In this document: one piece after another, positions 1 to 8,769 of the stretch | How positions within the stretch are numbered: position 1 is the stretch's first letter | Layout: each line of letters opens with the position of its first letter | From: Candidatus Omnitrophota bacterium | GTDB lineage: Bacteria > Omnitrophota > Gorgyraeia > Duberdicusellales > 4484-171 | NCBI GenBank assembly: GCA_028711575.1 | Contig: JAQTSA010000006.1 | Coordinates: forward strand, 1-34,539 | Direction of reading: 5' to 3' | DNA: 34,539 bases | The notes under the pieces: generated by a model | What the model saw: the letters and a program-made list of their open reading frames with translations, nothing else | The model's database searches: none | What the model was told of the DNA's origin: nothing | Translations under genes and position numbers: made by a program

Positions 1-61
1 AACAAACAAAAGGCAGGATTTTAAATATAAAGAAGGCGCACAAAAAAAAAGTTGAAAAAAA

Positions 62-1216
62 TCAAATACCGTTTAAGAAATCGGTGATTCTTGCCACACC
101 TTTTTTAATCTGACCGTTGCCAGTAGCGAAACTCAAACGGATATATCCTTCGATACCAAAAGATTCAGCTGGAATACAGGAAACCATCTGCTGTTTCAGT
201 AATTGGTCGGCAAACTCTAAAGCCGATAACCCAGTTGGAGTAACGTCGCAAAACATATAGAAGGTTCCTTGGGATTTTATCGGCTTAATCTTATCAAGAG
301 TACTTAATCCCTGCCAAAGAAGATCTCTTCGCTCTTGAAATTTAAGACAAAGGTCCTCAGCCCAAGTCTTGTTTTCTAAAGCTGCGACCGCTGCCTGTTG
401 AGAAAAAGAAACTGCGCAGGATGTTGTATGATCAATTATTTTTGACGCCTGGCTTATTATCTCATTTGGTCCAGCCAAATAACCAAGACGCCATCCGGTC
501 ATCGAATAGGCTTTAGAAAAACCGTTAACAGTCAGTGTCCTTTTATCCATGCCGCTAAGTGAAGCGAAACTGATATGTTTTCTGCCATCATAAATAAGCT
601 TTTCATAAATTTCGTCGCTAATCACATAAAGATTAAATTGCTCGACAATCTTAGCTATTTCCGATAACTCTTGCCTCGTATAAGTAACACCGGTGGGGTT
701 GGATGGATAATTAAGGACAATTACTTTAGTTTTAGCGGTTATCTGTTTTTTTAAAACATTTATATCAATCTTAAAATCTTTTTCTTTTTTTGTTAGCAAA
801 GGCCTAAACTCACCGCCGATAAGGGTGATCATTTCCGGATAACTAACCCAATAAGGCATCGGGACAATAACTTCATCACCCGGTTCAACCAAAGAAAGTA
901 AGGCAACATAAAGAGCATATTTTGCCCCAGTAGTCACTAAAACATTTGAACTTTCAGTTTTAATATTATTTTCCCTTAAAAGTTTAGAAGCAATCGCTTC
1001 TTTTAAAGCAGGAATTCCGGCAGAAGGAGTATATTTGGTAAAACCTTGCTCAATGGCTTTTATAGCTTCAGCCTTGATAAAATCCGGGGTATCAAAATCA
1101 GGTTCACCAGCAGCAAAATTAACGACATCTTTTCCCTCACGGATTAATGATTTGGTAAGCGCCGTAATTTTTAAAGTAGCAGATTTATTTAATGATTTTA
1201 CTCTATTGTTAACCAC
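62..1216 (-). CDS. Aspartate aminotransferase-like PLP enzyme (class I/II aminotransferase)
   Basis: This 384-residue protein is a fold-type I aminotransferase that most likely interconverts aspartate and oxaloacetate using 2-oxoglutarate in the cytoplasm. Visible motifs are the Tyr-Pro-Ser-Asn-Pro-Thr-Gly stretch with the cofactor-binding Asn173, Asp201 (pyridine nitrogen contact), the Ser-Lys-Ala motif with the Schiff-base Lys235, and Arg360 near the C-terminus, which binds the substrate carboxylate. Length matches the 380-400 residues of the Igamma/Ib aspartate aminotransferase subgroup. The start is GTG, nine bases after the rplQ stop, with no strong Shine-Dalgarno, so it probably depends on read-through from the ribosomal cluster. 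Substrate specificity (aspartate, aspartate/prephenate or aromatic) cannot be settled from sequence alone. The 61 bases beyond its stop show only AT-rich sequence and no terminator hairpin. Confidence 0.92.
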   Translation of the reverse strand: MVNNRVKSLNKSATLKITALTKSLIREGKDVVNFAAGEPDFDTPDFIKAEAIKAIEQGFTKYTPSAGIPALKEAIASKLLRENNIKTESSNVLVTTGAKYALYVALLSLVEPGDEVIVPMPYWVSYPEMITLIGGEFRPLLTKKEKDFKIDINVLKKQITAKTKVIVLNYPSNPTGVTYTRQELSEIAKIVEQFNLYVISDEIYEKLIYDGRKHISFASLSGMDKRTLTVNGFSKAYSMTGWRLGYLAGPNEIISQASKIIDHTTSCAVSFSQQAAVAALENKTWAEDLCLKFQERRDLLWQGLSTLDKIKPIKSQGTFYMFCDVTPTGLSALEFADQLLKQQMVSCIPAESFGIEGYIRLSFATGNGQIKKGVARITDFLNGI

Positions 1217-1225
1217 TTTTAGCGT

Positions 1226-1762
1226 CTATTTGTTCTTGTTATCTTTTTTAAATATCTTTTTAACGCCTTTAATAAACTGTTTCTTATCTTTAGGCTGACT
1301 TATTTTCTGAGAATCTTTAGCCTTAGCTTTTTTGGGAGTATCGGTTGGATCAGGCGTTTCTTTAGCTACTTTAGCTTTAGCTAACTTTGTTTTTTTCTTA
1401 ATTGCCGAAGCTTTAGTAAACTCTAACAACGACATTTGCGCCCCATCACCCTTACGCGGTTCTACTTTTAAAACCCTGGTATAGCCACCGCTGACTGTCT
1501 TAAACCTGGGAGCAACCTCTTCAAACAACCGTTTAACCAAATCATGATCTTCAAGCAACCGATAGCTTAGGCGACGTTCGTGTAACGTACCCTTTTTACC
1601 CCAGGTTATAAGCTTATCAGCCCAAGCACGCATAGCCTTGGCCTTGGATTCAGTTGTAAGAATTCGATCATAGATAACCAGCGAACGCAGCAAAGACTTG
1701 ACCAAGGCTTTACGTTGCGCTCTAGACCGAGAAAACTTTTCGCTCTTTTTCCTATGCCTCAT
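1226..1762 (-). CDS. rplQ: 50S ribosomal protein L17 with long basic tail
   Basis: L17 of the large subunit, recognised by the MRHRKK start and the core that runs to about residue 116 and ends in the usual Val-Glu-Pro-Arg-Lys-Gly-Asp segment. L17 is normally 115-130 residues. This one has 178, the extra 62 forming a Lys/Ala/Pro-rich tail of low complexity that looks disordered and strongly basic. Its ATG overlaps the rpoA stop by four bases (ATGA), so the two are translationally coupled as in the alpha operon of most bacteria. The tail begins in frame directly after the core, with no sign of a frameshift, and could give extra rRNA contacts. Confidence 0.97.
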   Translation of the reverse strand: MRHRKKSEKFSRSRAQRKALVKSLLRSLVIYDRILTTESKAKAMRAWADKLITWGKKGTLHERRLSYRLLEDHDLVKRLFEEVAPRFKTVSGGYTRVLKVEPRKGDGAQMSLLEFTKASAIKKKTKLAKAKVAKETPDPTDTPKKAKAKDSQKISQPKDKKQFIKGVKKIFKKDNKNK

Positions 1763-2745
1763 ACCATCTCCATTTTCTTAAGGTCAATTTTCATACCTAA
1801 GGATAAACCCATTGTCTTAATAAGAGCAATGACTTCGGTCAGCGATTTCTTTCCAAAATTTCTATAGGCCAGCATTTCAGCCTCAGTTTTGCTGACTAAC
1901 TCCGCTAACCCTTTAATATTTGCTTCTCGCAGACAGTTAGCACTTCTAACTGATAATTCCAGCTCAGATATCGGTATCTTAAGTTTTTCATATAGGGCTA
2001 ATTCCTCAGGAGTCAGCTCTTCAGCTTCTTCTTCAAGTATCTCACCAAGAGTAAAGAAAAGCTCTAAATGTTTACTCATAACTTTGGCGGCATAGATTAA
2101 AGCTTCCTTTGGCTCAATGCTGGCATTAGTTTTAATGTCAATGATAAGCCGATCATAATCGGTTCGTTTTCCAACCCGAGTATTCTCAACTTTGAAACTT
2201 ACGTTTTGCACCGGGGTAAAGATCGAGTCGATGGCAATTACACCAATCGGCATGTCTTCACGTTTATTCATTTCTGCCGGAACAAACCCCCGGCCTCGGC
2301 CAACTTCCATCTCAATATTTAATTTTGAATCTTTAGAAGTTAAAGTTGCGATGTGTAAATCAGGATTTATAACTTCAATACTTTCATCAGTAATTAAGTC
2401 ACGGGCTTTGACAACCTTTTCTCCCTGCTCTTTTATGTATATCTTACGCGGTGATTTAGAATAAGAGCGTAAAACAATATTTTTAATATTAAGAATCAGC
2501 TCAGTCACGTCTTCCAATACACCTTCAACCGCAGTAAATTCATGGGAGATACCGTCGATATTAATAGAGGTTACAGAAGCGCCCTCAATAGAAGAAATTA
2601 AAACTCTTCTTAAAACGTTACCTAAAGTAACGCCATATCCCCTCTCAAGAGGTTCGGCTATAAATCTACCGTAATTGGGTGAATAGCTTTCCTGAACAAC
2701 CGTTATCCTTTTAGGAAACTGAAAATCACGCCAAGTTATACCCAT
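1759..2745 (-). CDS. rpoA: DNA-directed RNA polymerase subunit alpha
   Basis: The alpha subunit dimerises to nucleate RNA polymerase assembly, and its C-terminal domain contacts UP elements and activators. The N-terminal domain (about residues 1-235) carries the conserved Gly-Tyr-Gly-Val-Thr-Leu-Gly-Asn-Val-Leu-Arg-Arg segment at 36-47, which contacts beta. The linker at 235-255 is Glu-rich. The C-terminal domain (about 258-328) contains Leu-Ser-Val-Arg-Ser-Ala-Asn-Cys-Leu with Arg267 and Asn270, equivalent to the DNA-contacting Arg265 and Asn268 of E. coli. Length 328 is normal. It lies between rpsD and rplQ, with a 4-base overlap into rplQ. A clear Shine-Dalgarno (AGGAGGT-like, in the 18-base gap after rpsD) supports this start. 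Confidence 0.99.
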   Translation of the reverse strand: MGITWRDFQFPKRITVVQESYSPNYGRFIAEPLERGYGVTLGNVLRRVLISSIEGASVTSINIDGISHEFTAVEGVLEDVTELILNIKNIVLRSYSKSPRKIYIKEQGEKVVKARDLITDESIEVINPDLHIATLTSKDSKLNIEMEVGRGRGFVPAEMNKREDMPIGVIAIDSIFTPVQNVSFKVENTRVGKRTDYDRLIIDIKTNASIEPKEALIYAAKVMSKHLELFFTLGEILEEEAEELTPEELALYEKLKIPISELELSVRSANCLREANIKGLAELVSKTEAEMLAYRNFGKKSLTEVIALIKTMGLSLGMKIDLKKMEMV

Positions 2746-2763
2746 TCGATTACCTCCTAGTTA

Positions 2764-3396
2764 TTATTTAGAATAAAGTTCAACTATGAACTGTTCGTTA
2801 ATTGCGACTCCGATATCTTCCCGTTTGGGTAGACGGACGGGCTTAACGCTTAAAAGATCTTTATTTAATTCAAGCCAGGTTGAAACACTTCGATCTTTAG
2901 AATTTATCTCAATATTTTCCTGAATAGCTTTTTTAAAAGTATCGTTGCCGGTAACAGTGATTTCTTCGCCGATCGAAACTATATATGAGGGAATATTCAC
3001 CCTTTTTCCATTTACAAAAATTTTGCCATGACGCACGTACTGACGAGCCTGATTCCGCGACAGAGCGCATAATGACCGATAAATCACATTATCAAGACGT
3101 AATTCCAACAACTGCAGCAACCTTTGACCAGTAACGCCTTTAGATTCGTTGGCGATACTAAAAAAACGTCTAAATTGTTTTTCTAACATACCATAAATTC
3201 TTTTTGTCTTCTGTTTTTCCCGTAACTGCATAGCATAATAAGACTGTTTAGCCGGACGATAACTAGCGTTTGCTCCCGGAGGGACCGGATGTTTAATAAA
3301 GGCGCACTTTTCAGTATTGCATCGCGGCCCTTTTAAGGAAAGTTTCATTCCTTCCCGGCGACATAATTTGCATTGAGAATCAAGATATCTTGCCAT
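2764..3396 (-). CDS. rpsD: 30S ribosomal protein S4, zinc-binding form
   Basis: S4 is a primary 16S rRNA binder that starts 30S assembly. In many bacteria it also represses the alpha operon. The N-terminus holds a complete zinc site, Cys9-x2-Cys12-x13-Cys26-x4-Cys31, which marks the C-plus paralogue. The S4 RNA-binding domain spans about residues 98-150 with the Arg-Leu-Asp-Asn-Val-Ile-Tyr-Arg motif. At 210 residues it has the usual length. The ATG follows a good AGGTGAGG ribosome site. The 116-base gap to rpsK is one of the longer gaps of the cluster, where an S4 target could sit, but I see no recognisable pseudoknot. Confidence 0.98.
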   Translation of the reverse strand: MARYLDSQCKLCRREGMKLSLKGPRCNTEKCAFIKHPVPPGANASYRPAKQSYYAMQLREKQKTKRIYGMLEKQFRRFFSIANESKGVTGQRLLQLLELRLDNVIYRSLCALSRNQARQYVRHGKIFVNGKRVNIPSYIVSIGEEITVTGNDTFKKAIQENIEINSKDRSVSTWLELNKDLLSVKPVRLPKREDIGVAINEQFIVELYSK

Positions 3397-3512
3397 TACA
3401 ACCTCACCTTTTTCTTATTAGTTAATTTACCGTTTTATTAAATCTATTTAAGGAATTATTTAGAAATACTATTCAAACTTTTATTGATCATAGTTGTATT
3501 ATCTTCAGACAA

Positions 3513-3905
3513 CTATACTCGCCTCTTCTTTCTCGGACGACAACCATTATGCGGACTAGGCGTTATATCCTTTACCCGTTTAACCATCAGGCCAGCGGCC
3601 TGCAAGGATCTGATCGCTGATTCTCTACCTGGACCAGGACCTTTAACCAAAACGTCAACCTCATTTAAACCCAGGGCTTTGACCCTCTTGGCAACGTTCA
3701 TTGAAGCAATCTGTGCGGCATAAGGCGTAGATTTTCGCGATCCCTTAAAACCGGAAGTGCCAGCAGAAGCCCAGGCGATAGCGTTTCCGCCGTTATCGGT
3801 AATTGTCACTGTTGTATTATTAAAAGTAGCCTTAATGTGGGCAATCCCCTGATTTGAAGTTAAATGTATCTTTTTCTTTTTTTCTTTTTTACGTTTTTGG
3901 GCCAT
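3513..3905 (-). CDS. rpsK: 30S ribosomal protein S11
   Basis: S11 forms part of the 30S platform near the Shine-Dalgarno helix. The 130-residue protein has a Lys-rich N-terminus, the conserved [12 protein letters not shown] segment near residues 88-99, and the diagnostic end [13 protein letters not shown]. Length is normal. It follows rpsM by 11 bases in the standard alpha-operon order. A weak AT-rich hairpin (8 bp, 11-base loop, 3490-3516) overlaps its stop codon. Confidence 0.99.
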   Translation of the reverse strand: MAQKRKKEKKKKIHLTSNQGIAHIKATFNNTTVTITDNGGNAIAWASAGTSGFKGSRKSTPYAAQIASMNVAKRVKALGLNEVDVLVKGPGPGRESAIRSLQAAGLMVKRVKDITPSPHNGCRPRKKRRV

Positions 3906-3916
3906 AGCTACTCCTA

Positions 3917-4285
3917 TTATTTTTTAATTCCACCCACTCGAGGACGCGGACCTTTTCGAGTACGAGAATTACATTTTGTACGTTGTCCGCGCACAGGTAA
4001 GCCTTTTCGATGTCGTGTTCCTCGATAACAAGCTATCTCATTTAATCTTCTAATGTTTGAGGCAACTTCTCGGCGAAGTTCACCCTCGATTTTATAGGTT
4101 TCCTGGATATAGGAGGTCATTTGAGCGACTTCTTCATCCGAAAGGTCTGAAGCCTGCCGATCAGGATCAATCCCTAAATGAGCCAGTATTTCCAGAGCAT
4201 TAACTGGACCAATACCATATAAATACCTTAAAGAAATAGATATTTTCTTTTTTTTGGGAATATCAACACCTAAAATTCTGGGCAT
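3917..4285 (-). CDS. rpsM: 30S ribosomal protein S13
   Basis: S13 sits in the head of the small subunit and contacts the P-site tRNA and the large subunit (bridges B1a/B1b). The 122-residue protein has the helix-two-turn-helix core (Leu-Tyr-Gly-Ile-Gly-Pro region, about residues 20-35) and the basic C-terminal signature with [13 protein letters not shown], finishing in a Lys/Arg-rich tail. It starts with ATG behind a TAGGAGG-type ribosome site and lies between rpmJ and rpsK as usual. Confidence 0.99.
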   Translation of the reverse strand: MPRILGVDIPKKKKISISLRYLYGIGPVNALEILAHLGIDPDRQASDLSDEEVAQMTSYIQETYKIEGELRREVASNIRRLNEIACYRGTRHRKGLPVRGQRTKCNSRTRKGPRPRVGGIKK

Positions 4286-4336
4286 ACTACCTCCTAATTT
4301 AACTTATAAATACAAGTAAAAGGAAAACAAGACAAT

Positions 4337-4450
4337 CTATCCTTGCCGCTGTTTATGTTTGGGGTCCTTACAAATAACCCTTACAACATTTTTCCTTTTA
4401 ATGATTTTACAGTTATTGCAAATTCTTTTTACTGATGATTTTACTTTCAT
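4337..4450 (-). CDS. rpmJ: 50S ribosomal protein L36 (zinc form)
   Basis: A 37-residue reading frame that starts with ATG at 4450 and stops with TAG at 4337 encodes L36, the smallest large-subunit protein. The start Met-Lys-Val-Lys-Ser-Ser-Val and the zinc ribbon Cys11-x2-Cys14-x12-Cys27-x4-His32 are diagnostic for the C-plus form. It lies ten bases after infA and 51 bases before rpsM, its standard place. It is too short for most length cut-offs but is certainly genuine. Confidence 0.97.
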   Translation of the reverse strand: MKVKSSVKRICNNCKIIKRKNVVRVICKDPKHKQRQG

Positions 4451-4460
4451 TATTACACCT

Positions 4461-4679
4461 TTACTTAAATCTATAAGAAATTCTTCCTCTAGTTAAATCA
4501 TATGGCGACAGCTCTAACTTAACTTTGTCGCCGGGAAGAATCCTAATAAAATGCATTCTCATTTTTCCCGATACATGTGCCAAAACAAGATGACCATTCT
4601 CAAGCTTAACTCGAAACATGGCGTTTGGCAAAGCTTCTAGAATCTCACCCTCAACCTCGATTAACCCTTCTTTCGACAT
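4461..4679 (-). CDS. infA: Translation initiation factor IF-1
   Basis: IF-1 is a 72-residue single OB-fold protein that blocks the A site during initiation. The N-terminus [11 protein letters not shown] and the core [13 protein letters not shown] and Arg-Gly-Arg-Ile-Ser-Tyr-Arg are family hallmarks. Length is exactly typical. It sits five bases after map and ten before rpmJ, the order seen in Firmicutes and many other phyla, and so is probably cotranscribed and coupled with both. Confidence 0.99.
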   Translation of the reverse strand: MSKEGLIEVEGEILEALPNAMFRVKLENGHLVLAHVSGKMRMHFIRILPGDKVKLELSPYDLTRGRISYRFK

Positions 4680-4684
4680 AATAG

Positions 4685-5434
4685 CTACTCAGTTATAATC
4701 CAAGCACCTTTCTTGGTAACCGCAACAGTATGTTCAAAGTGAGCCGATAAAGCATTGTCTGCTGTTACAACTGTCCAACCATCACTCAAAACTTTAACTT
4801 TATAGGTTCCGGCAACAACCATCGGTTCAATAGCAATAACCTGACCCTCCTCTAAAACCGGTCCCTGACCTTCTTTACCGAAGTTAGGAACCTCTGGTGG
4901 TTGATGCAAGTTATTTCCGATACCATGACCAACAAAACTACGTATTACCGCAAACCCATTTTTTTCAACAAACCGCTGTACCGCACAACCGATATCGCCG
5001 ACACAGGCTCCGATCTTAACGTGTTTTATCGCTTCATTTAACGAAGCTAGAGTAACCTCAGAAAGTTTTTTTGCCTCATCGGAAACTTTACCGATCATAT
5101 AGGTATAGGCACTATCTACAAACAACCCTCTATACTTTATACCTAAATCAATACTTACCAGGTCGCCTTGTTTTATGATTTTTTTATCCGAAGGAATACC
5201 GTGGATAACCTCTTCGTTAACTGAGGCACAAACCGAAGCCGGATACCCCATATAACCCTTAAAAGCCGGCTCCATTCCTTCAAATCCAAGCAAAAAAGAA
5301 TCAAATTCTTTTTCTATATCTTTTGTTGTTAACCCCGGTGCGATTTTGTTTTTCAAAGATCTAAAAAAAGCCGAGACTACCTTGCCGGCCTCCCGCATTG
5401 TATTCATTTCGTCGAGAGATAAATGCGTTTTCAT
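4685..5434 (-). CDS. map: Methionine aminopeptidase, type I
   Basis: This enzyme removes the initiator methionine from nascent proteins at the ribosomal tunnel exit. The 249-residue protein has the pita-bread fold with all five metal ligands visible: Asp96, Asp107, His170, Glu203 and Glu234. The substrate-contacting His79 and His177 are also present. There is no N-terminal zinc extension, so it is the short type Ia form. Its ATG overlaps the adk stop by four bases (ATGA), and infA follows five bases later. Confidence 0.98.
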   Translation of the reverse strand: MKTHLSLDEMNTMREAGKVVSAFFRSLKNKIAPGLTTKDIEKEFDSFLLGFEGMEPAFKGYMGYPASVCASVNEEVIHGIPSDKKIIKQGDLVSIDLGIKYRGLFVDSAYTYMIGKVSDEAKKLSEVTLASLNEAIKHVKIGACVGDIGCAVQRFVEKNGFAVIRSFVGHGIGNNLHQPPEVPNFGKEGQGPVLEEGQVIAIEPMVVAGTYKVKVLSDGWTVVTADNALSAHFEHTVAVTKKGAWIITE

Positions 5435-6060
5435 TTAAGCTGAATCTTGATTTCACTATAGACTTCATCGATAGACTTTGTACCATCAATGCGAACAAGT
5501 ATACCTTTTTTATCGTAAAAATCAAGCAGTTTTCTGTTTTCGTCTAGAAAAACCTGCCATCTTTTTTTTATAGTTTCCGGATTATCATCAGCTCGTTGAC
5601 TCAATTCGCCCTGGCAATTATCACAAATCCCTTCCACTTTAGGCGGTAAATTCGTAGTATGATAATTCGCTCCGCAAGCTTTACAAATCCTTCGCTTAGA
5701 AAGACGATCGACGATTGTCTCTTCATTACTGTCAAGATAAACAAAAGCCTTTACTTCTTTATTCATTTCCTGAAGTATCTGATCCAAAACATGAGCCTGA
5801 TTCTCATTACGGGGATAACCGTCAAGAATGAACCCATCAACTTTTATCGCTTCCTTAATGACTCGCCCGACAACATCATCGGGAACAAGGGCACCTTGTT
5901 TCATATAGCCTTCTACTTCCTGGCCTAACTCGGTTTTATTCTTAACCTGTTCACGTAAGATATCACCTAAAGAAATCTGTTTCAGATTGAAATCCTTTTC
6001 CATTCTTTTAGCTTGCGTTCCCTTACCTGACCCTGGTGCACCAAAAAGAATAATATTCAT
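5431..6060 (-). CDS. adk: Adenylate kinase with zinc lid
   Basis: Adenylate kinase equilibrates ATP plus AMP with two ADP. The 209-residue protein starts with the P-loop Gly-Ala-Pro-Gly-Ser-Gly-Lys-Gly-Thr (7-15). It has the AMP-site motif Phe-Ile-Leu-Asp-Gly-Tyr-Pro-Arg (77-84) and a long lid domain with a four-Cys zinc site: Cys126, Cys129, Cys146 and Cys149. The zinc lid is typical of Gram-positives and many other phyla but absent from E. coli. It lies between secY and map, the widespread secY-adk-map arrangement, and overlaps map by four bases. Confidence 0.98.
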   Translation of the reverse strand: MNIILFGAPGSGKGTQAKRMEKDFNLKQISLGDILREQVKNKTELGQEVEGYMKQGALVPDDVVGRVIKEAIKVDGFILDGYPRNENQAHVLDQILQEMNKEVKAFVYLDSNEETIVDRLSKRRICKACGANYHTTNLPPKVEGICDNCQGELSQRADDNPETIKKRWQVFLDENRKLLDFYDKKGILVRIDGTKSIDEVYSEIKIQLK

Positions 6061-6081
6061 ATAAAAACGCTCCTTAAAATT

Positions 6082-7428
6082 TTAACGCCGCCCTTTAAGA
6101 GATCCTTTTTTCATAAATCCGTCATAATGACGAACAAGCAACTGCCCTTCAATTTGCTTCATTGTGTCCAAGACAACCCCGACCAAAATCAAAAGAGTTG
6201 TACCGCCAAAAAGAGAAGCTAAACCATAGGAAGGTACTTTAAAAATATACATAATAAAATTTGGTAACGTTGCTATCGCGCAAACATATAAAGCACCAAC
6301 AAAAACAATCCGCGTTGCTACATAATCAAGATATTTAGCTGTTTCTTTACCAGAACGAATACCAGGAATAAACCCGCCATACTTCTTAAGATTGTTGGAA
6401 ATTTCTAAAGGATTAAAAGTCATTGCTGTATAAAAATACATAAAAAACATAATTAGCAGCATCAAAATTATGCTATATCCAAGCCCTCCTTCGCTCAAAA
6501 AAGATTGCACAAAACGTAAAGCGGGAACTTTGCTGGAAAGGAACATTGCCAATGTTCCGGGAACCTGGAGAACTGAACTAGCAAAAATAATAGCAATAAC
6601 ACCAGACATATCCATCCTGATTGGCAGATAAGTGCTTTGTCCACCATAAACCCTCCGGCCAACAACCCGTCTTCCATACTGAATCGGTATTCTACGCTGA
6701 GCCTGAGTAAAAAGAACAACCGCCATAACAATTAAAAACCAAAGAACCACCAAGCCTAAAATTTCCGGGGTTCCGATCGTACTTTTTGACCTATCCATCG
6801 GTGACCAAAGAGTTATCAACTGAGCTATCGAGGAAGGTATACGGGAGATAATGCTAACCATAATAATCAGCGAGATACCGTTACCGATACCGCGCTCTTG
6901 AATTTGCTCGCCTAACCACATAACAAAAAGAGTACCGGCAGTCAAAGTGCAAATAGTAGTAAAAGTAAAAATAGCTCCGGGATTAGCGACCATTTCAATA
7001 CCGCCAAAGTTGCCTTTATTCGACAACCAAATAGCAAGAAAAGTGCCTTGAACAACACAAAGCCCCAATGTCAAATAACGGGTATACTGATTTATTTTTT
7101 CGTATCCGGCCTTACCTTCTTTAGCTATTCTTTCTAAAGCTGGAACGACAGCCGTTAAAAGCTGCATGATAATTGAAGATGAGATATAAGGCATTATACC
7201 TAAGGCAAAAATACTCAAACGGCTTAAAGCACCGCCGGTAAACAGACTTAACATACCAACCAAAGTCTTAGCCTCTAATTCGATAAAAAATTTAGCCAAA
7301 GACTCTGTATTTATCCCAGGAGTTGGGATAAAACAGCCAATGCGATAAACGATCAAAAGAGCCAAAGAAATTAATATCTTGTTCCTTAATTCCTGAATTT
7401 TAAAAATGTTTGATATGGCTTTAAGCAT
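6082..7428 (-). CDS. secY: Protein translocase subunit SecY
   Basis: SecY is the channel of the Sec translocon in the inner membrane. The 448-residue protein shows ten hydrophobic segments. The signature is present at about 71-91 (Leu-Ser-Ile-Phe-Ala-Leu-Gly-Ile-Met-Pro-Tyr-Ile-Ser). The first periplasmic part (about 36-70) holds the plug region, and the cytoplasmic loop with Tyr-Gly-Arg-Arg-Val-Val-Gly-Arg-Arg is the basic ribosome/SecA-binding loop. It lies at the end of the spc block, 52 bases after rplO. SecE is encoded in the same window. Confidence 0.99.
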   Translation of the reverse strand: MLKAISNIFKIQELRNKILISLALLIVYRIGCFIPTPGINTESLAKFFIELEAKTLVGMLSLFTGGALSRLSIFALGIMPYISSSIIMQLLTAVVPALERIAKEGKAGYEKINQYTRYLTLGLCVVQGTFLAIWLSNKGNFGGIEMVANPGAIFTFTTICTLTAGTLFVMWLGEQIQERGIGNGISLIIMVSIISRIPSSIAQLITLWSPMDRSKSTIGTPEILGLVVLWFLIVMAVVLFTQAQRRIPIQYGRRVVGRRVYGGQSTYLPIRMDMSGVIAIIFASSVLQVPGTLAMFLSSKVPALRFVQSFLSEGGLGYSIILMLLIMFFMYFYTAMTFNPLEISNNLKKYGGFIPGIRSGKETAKYLDYVATRIVFVGALYVCAIATLPNFIMYIFKVPSYGLASLFGGTTLLILVGVVLDTMKQIEGQLLVRHYDGFMKKGSLKGRR

Positions 7429-7480
7429 GTATATTTTTTTGAATAAGCTGGTTTTAAAAGAATAAAAAGCTTATAAATAA

Positions 7481-7936
7481 TTAACGGCTAAGCAATTCTA
7501 TCGTTCCGCCGCATTCTTCAATTATTTGTTTTGCTTTAGCTGAGATCCGATCCACCTTGAAGTTGGCCTTTACTGAAAAAGCTCCTTTGATTTTAGCTAA
7601 TATTTTTACAGGTTTTTTAGCATCTCTTATCAAATTAACTTTTAGGAGGCTATCAGGATCAATGAGTGAAGCATCTTTCATTCGGGCGTCAATATCAACT
7701 AAATTCACAACCTGGAACTGAACCCCATTGGGAGATGTAAAACCTCGTTTAGGAATCTTTCTAAAGAAAGGAATATTCCCGCCCTGAAACCCGGGATAAG
7801 GAGTTACCTGGCCAGCCCGCTGTCCGGCGCCTTTATTCCCCCGGCCACTGGTTTTCCCTCTTCCCGAGCCAGTTCCCCGACCAAGCCGTTTGGAAACAAT
7901 CCGTTTTGTTGCTGATTTTACCTGTGCTATTTCCAT
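7481..7936 (-). CDS. rplO: 50S ribosomal protein L15
   Basis: L15 is a late-assembling 23S rRNA binder. The Gly/Arg-rich N-terminal extension (Arg-Gly-Thr-Gly-Ser-Gly-Arg-Gly-Lys-Thr-Ser-Gly-Arg-Gly-Asn-Lys-Gly) and the Phe-Gln-Gly-Gly-Asn-Ile-Pro-Phe segment are typical. I set the start at ATG 7936 (151 residues), not at an in-frame codon 17 codons upstream. The ATG has a good AAGGGG ribosome site and lies four bases after the rpsE stop, while the longer form would overlap rpsE and add unrelated residues. In most bacteria rpmD (L30) precedes rplO, and here it does not. Confidence 0.98.
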   Translation of the reverse strand: MEIAQVKSATKRIVSKRLGRGTGSGRGKTSGRGNKGAGQRAGQVTPYPGFQGGNIPFFRKIPKRGFTSPNGVQFQVVNLVDIDARMKDASLIDPDSLLKVNLIRDAKKPVKILAKIKGAFSVKANFKVDRISAKAKQIIEECGGTIELLSR

Positions 7937-7940
7937 ATCT

Positions 7941-8396
7941 TTACCCCTTAAAACTTTCCAGTCCGTTAAAAGTAGCTTTAACAACATTAACCGGATTAGT
8001 TGATTTTTTTAGGTTTTTAGTCAATATATCCTTAATACCGGCGCACTCACAAATAGCACGAACGGTACTTGCCGCGATTACCCCTGTTCCGCGAGAAGCA
8101 GGCTTAAGCATAATATCGACCGCACCGAATTCACCAATGACCTGATGAGGAATAGTTGTTCCATCTTTTTTTACTTCAATCAGCTTTTTTCTAGCTTTTT
8201 TTATACCCTTACGAATAGCTTCGGCAACTTCATTGGCTTTACCCAAGGCATAGCCAACCTTATTTTCGCCATCACCGACAACAACTAACGCCGAAAACCC
8301 AAGATTTTTTCCACCTTTGGTAACCTTTGTGGTTCGATTTATGAATAGAACCTTTTCAATTAAGGCTTGAGCATTATCATCTTTTTGAACAGCCAT
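7941..8396 (-). CDS. rpsE: 30S ribosomal protein S5
   Basis: S5 contributes to translational accuracy and to the mRNA entry channel. The 151-residue protein has the N-terminal double-stranded-RNA-binding-like domain with [17 protein letters not shown] and the C-terminal domain with Ala-Ser-Arg-Gly-Thr-Gly-Val-Ile-Ala. Its ATG overlaps the rplR stop by one base (TAATG). rplO starts four bases downstream, with no room for rpmD. Confidence 0.99.
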   Translation of the reverse strand: MAVQKDDNAQALIEKVLFINRTTKVTKGGKNLGFSALVVVGDGENKVGYALGKANEVAEAIRKGIKKARKKLIEVKKDGTTIPHQVIGEFGAVDIMLKPASRGTGVIAASTVRAICECAGIKDILTKNLKKSTNPVNVVKATFNGLESFKG

Positions 8397-8752
8397 TAGA
8401 ATTTTACTCCCCCTTCACGCGCGCCTTCAGCCAAAGATTTTACGCGTCCGTGATATTTGTATCCACCTCTATCAAAACAAACTTGCTTAACTCCAATCTC
8501 AAGAATTTTCGCGGCCATCAGTGAACCGACAACTTTAGCCGCACTTTTATCAGAAGACTTAACTTTTTTTTCCTGAAAAGCTTTAGATAATGTAGATACA
8601 GCAGTCAATACCCGATGGGTGTTATCATCAACAAGTTGAGCGTAAATATGCTTCTTACTTCTGAAAACAACCAACCGGGGCTGTTCCTGGGTACCTTTAA
8701 GAACTTTTGTTATTCGTTTATGTCGCCTTATTCTTTGAATTTTATTGCTCAT
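8396..8752 (-). CDS. rplR: 50S ribosomal protein L18
   Basis: L18 binds 5S rRNA together with L5 in the central protuberance. The 118-residue protein carries [14 protein letters not shown] in the first half and the [14 protein letters not shown] motif near the C-terminus, both standard. It follows rplF by 17 bases and is coupled to rpsE through a one-base overlap. Confidence 0.99.
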   Translation of the reverse strand: MSNKIQRIRRHKRITKVLKGTQEQPRLVVFRSKKHIYAQLVDDNTHRVLTAVSTLSKAFQEKKVKSSDKSAAKVVGSLMAAKILEIGVKQVCFDRGGYKYHGRVKSLAEGAREGGVKF

Positions 8753-8769
8753 CTTTTTTTCCCAATCCC

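Noticed and set aside
3490-3516. 8-bp AT-rich hairpin at the rpsK stop as a terminator
   Set aside because: The stem is AT-rich with an 11-base loop and no T-tract follows, so termination is unlikely.
7937-7987. 17-codon extension of rplO
   Set aside because: It overlaps the rpsE end, and ATG 7936 has an AAGGGG site and the normal N-terminus.
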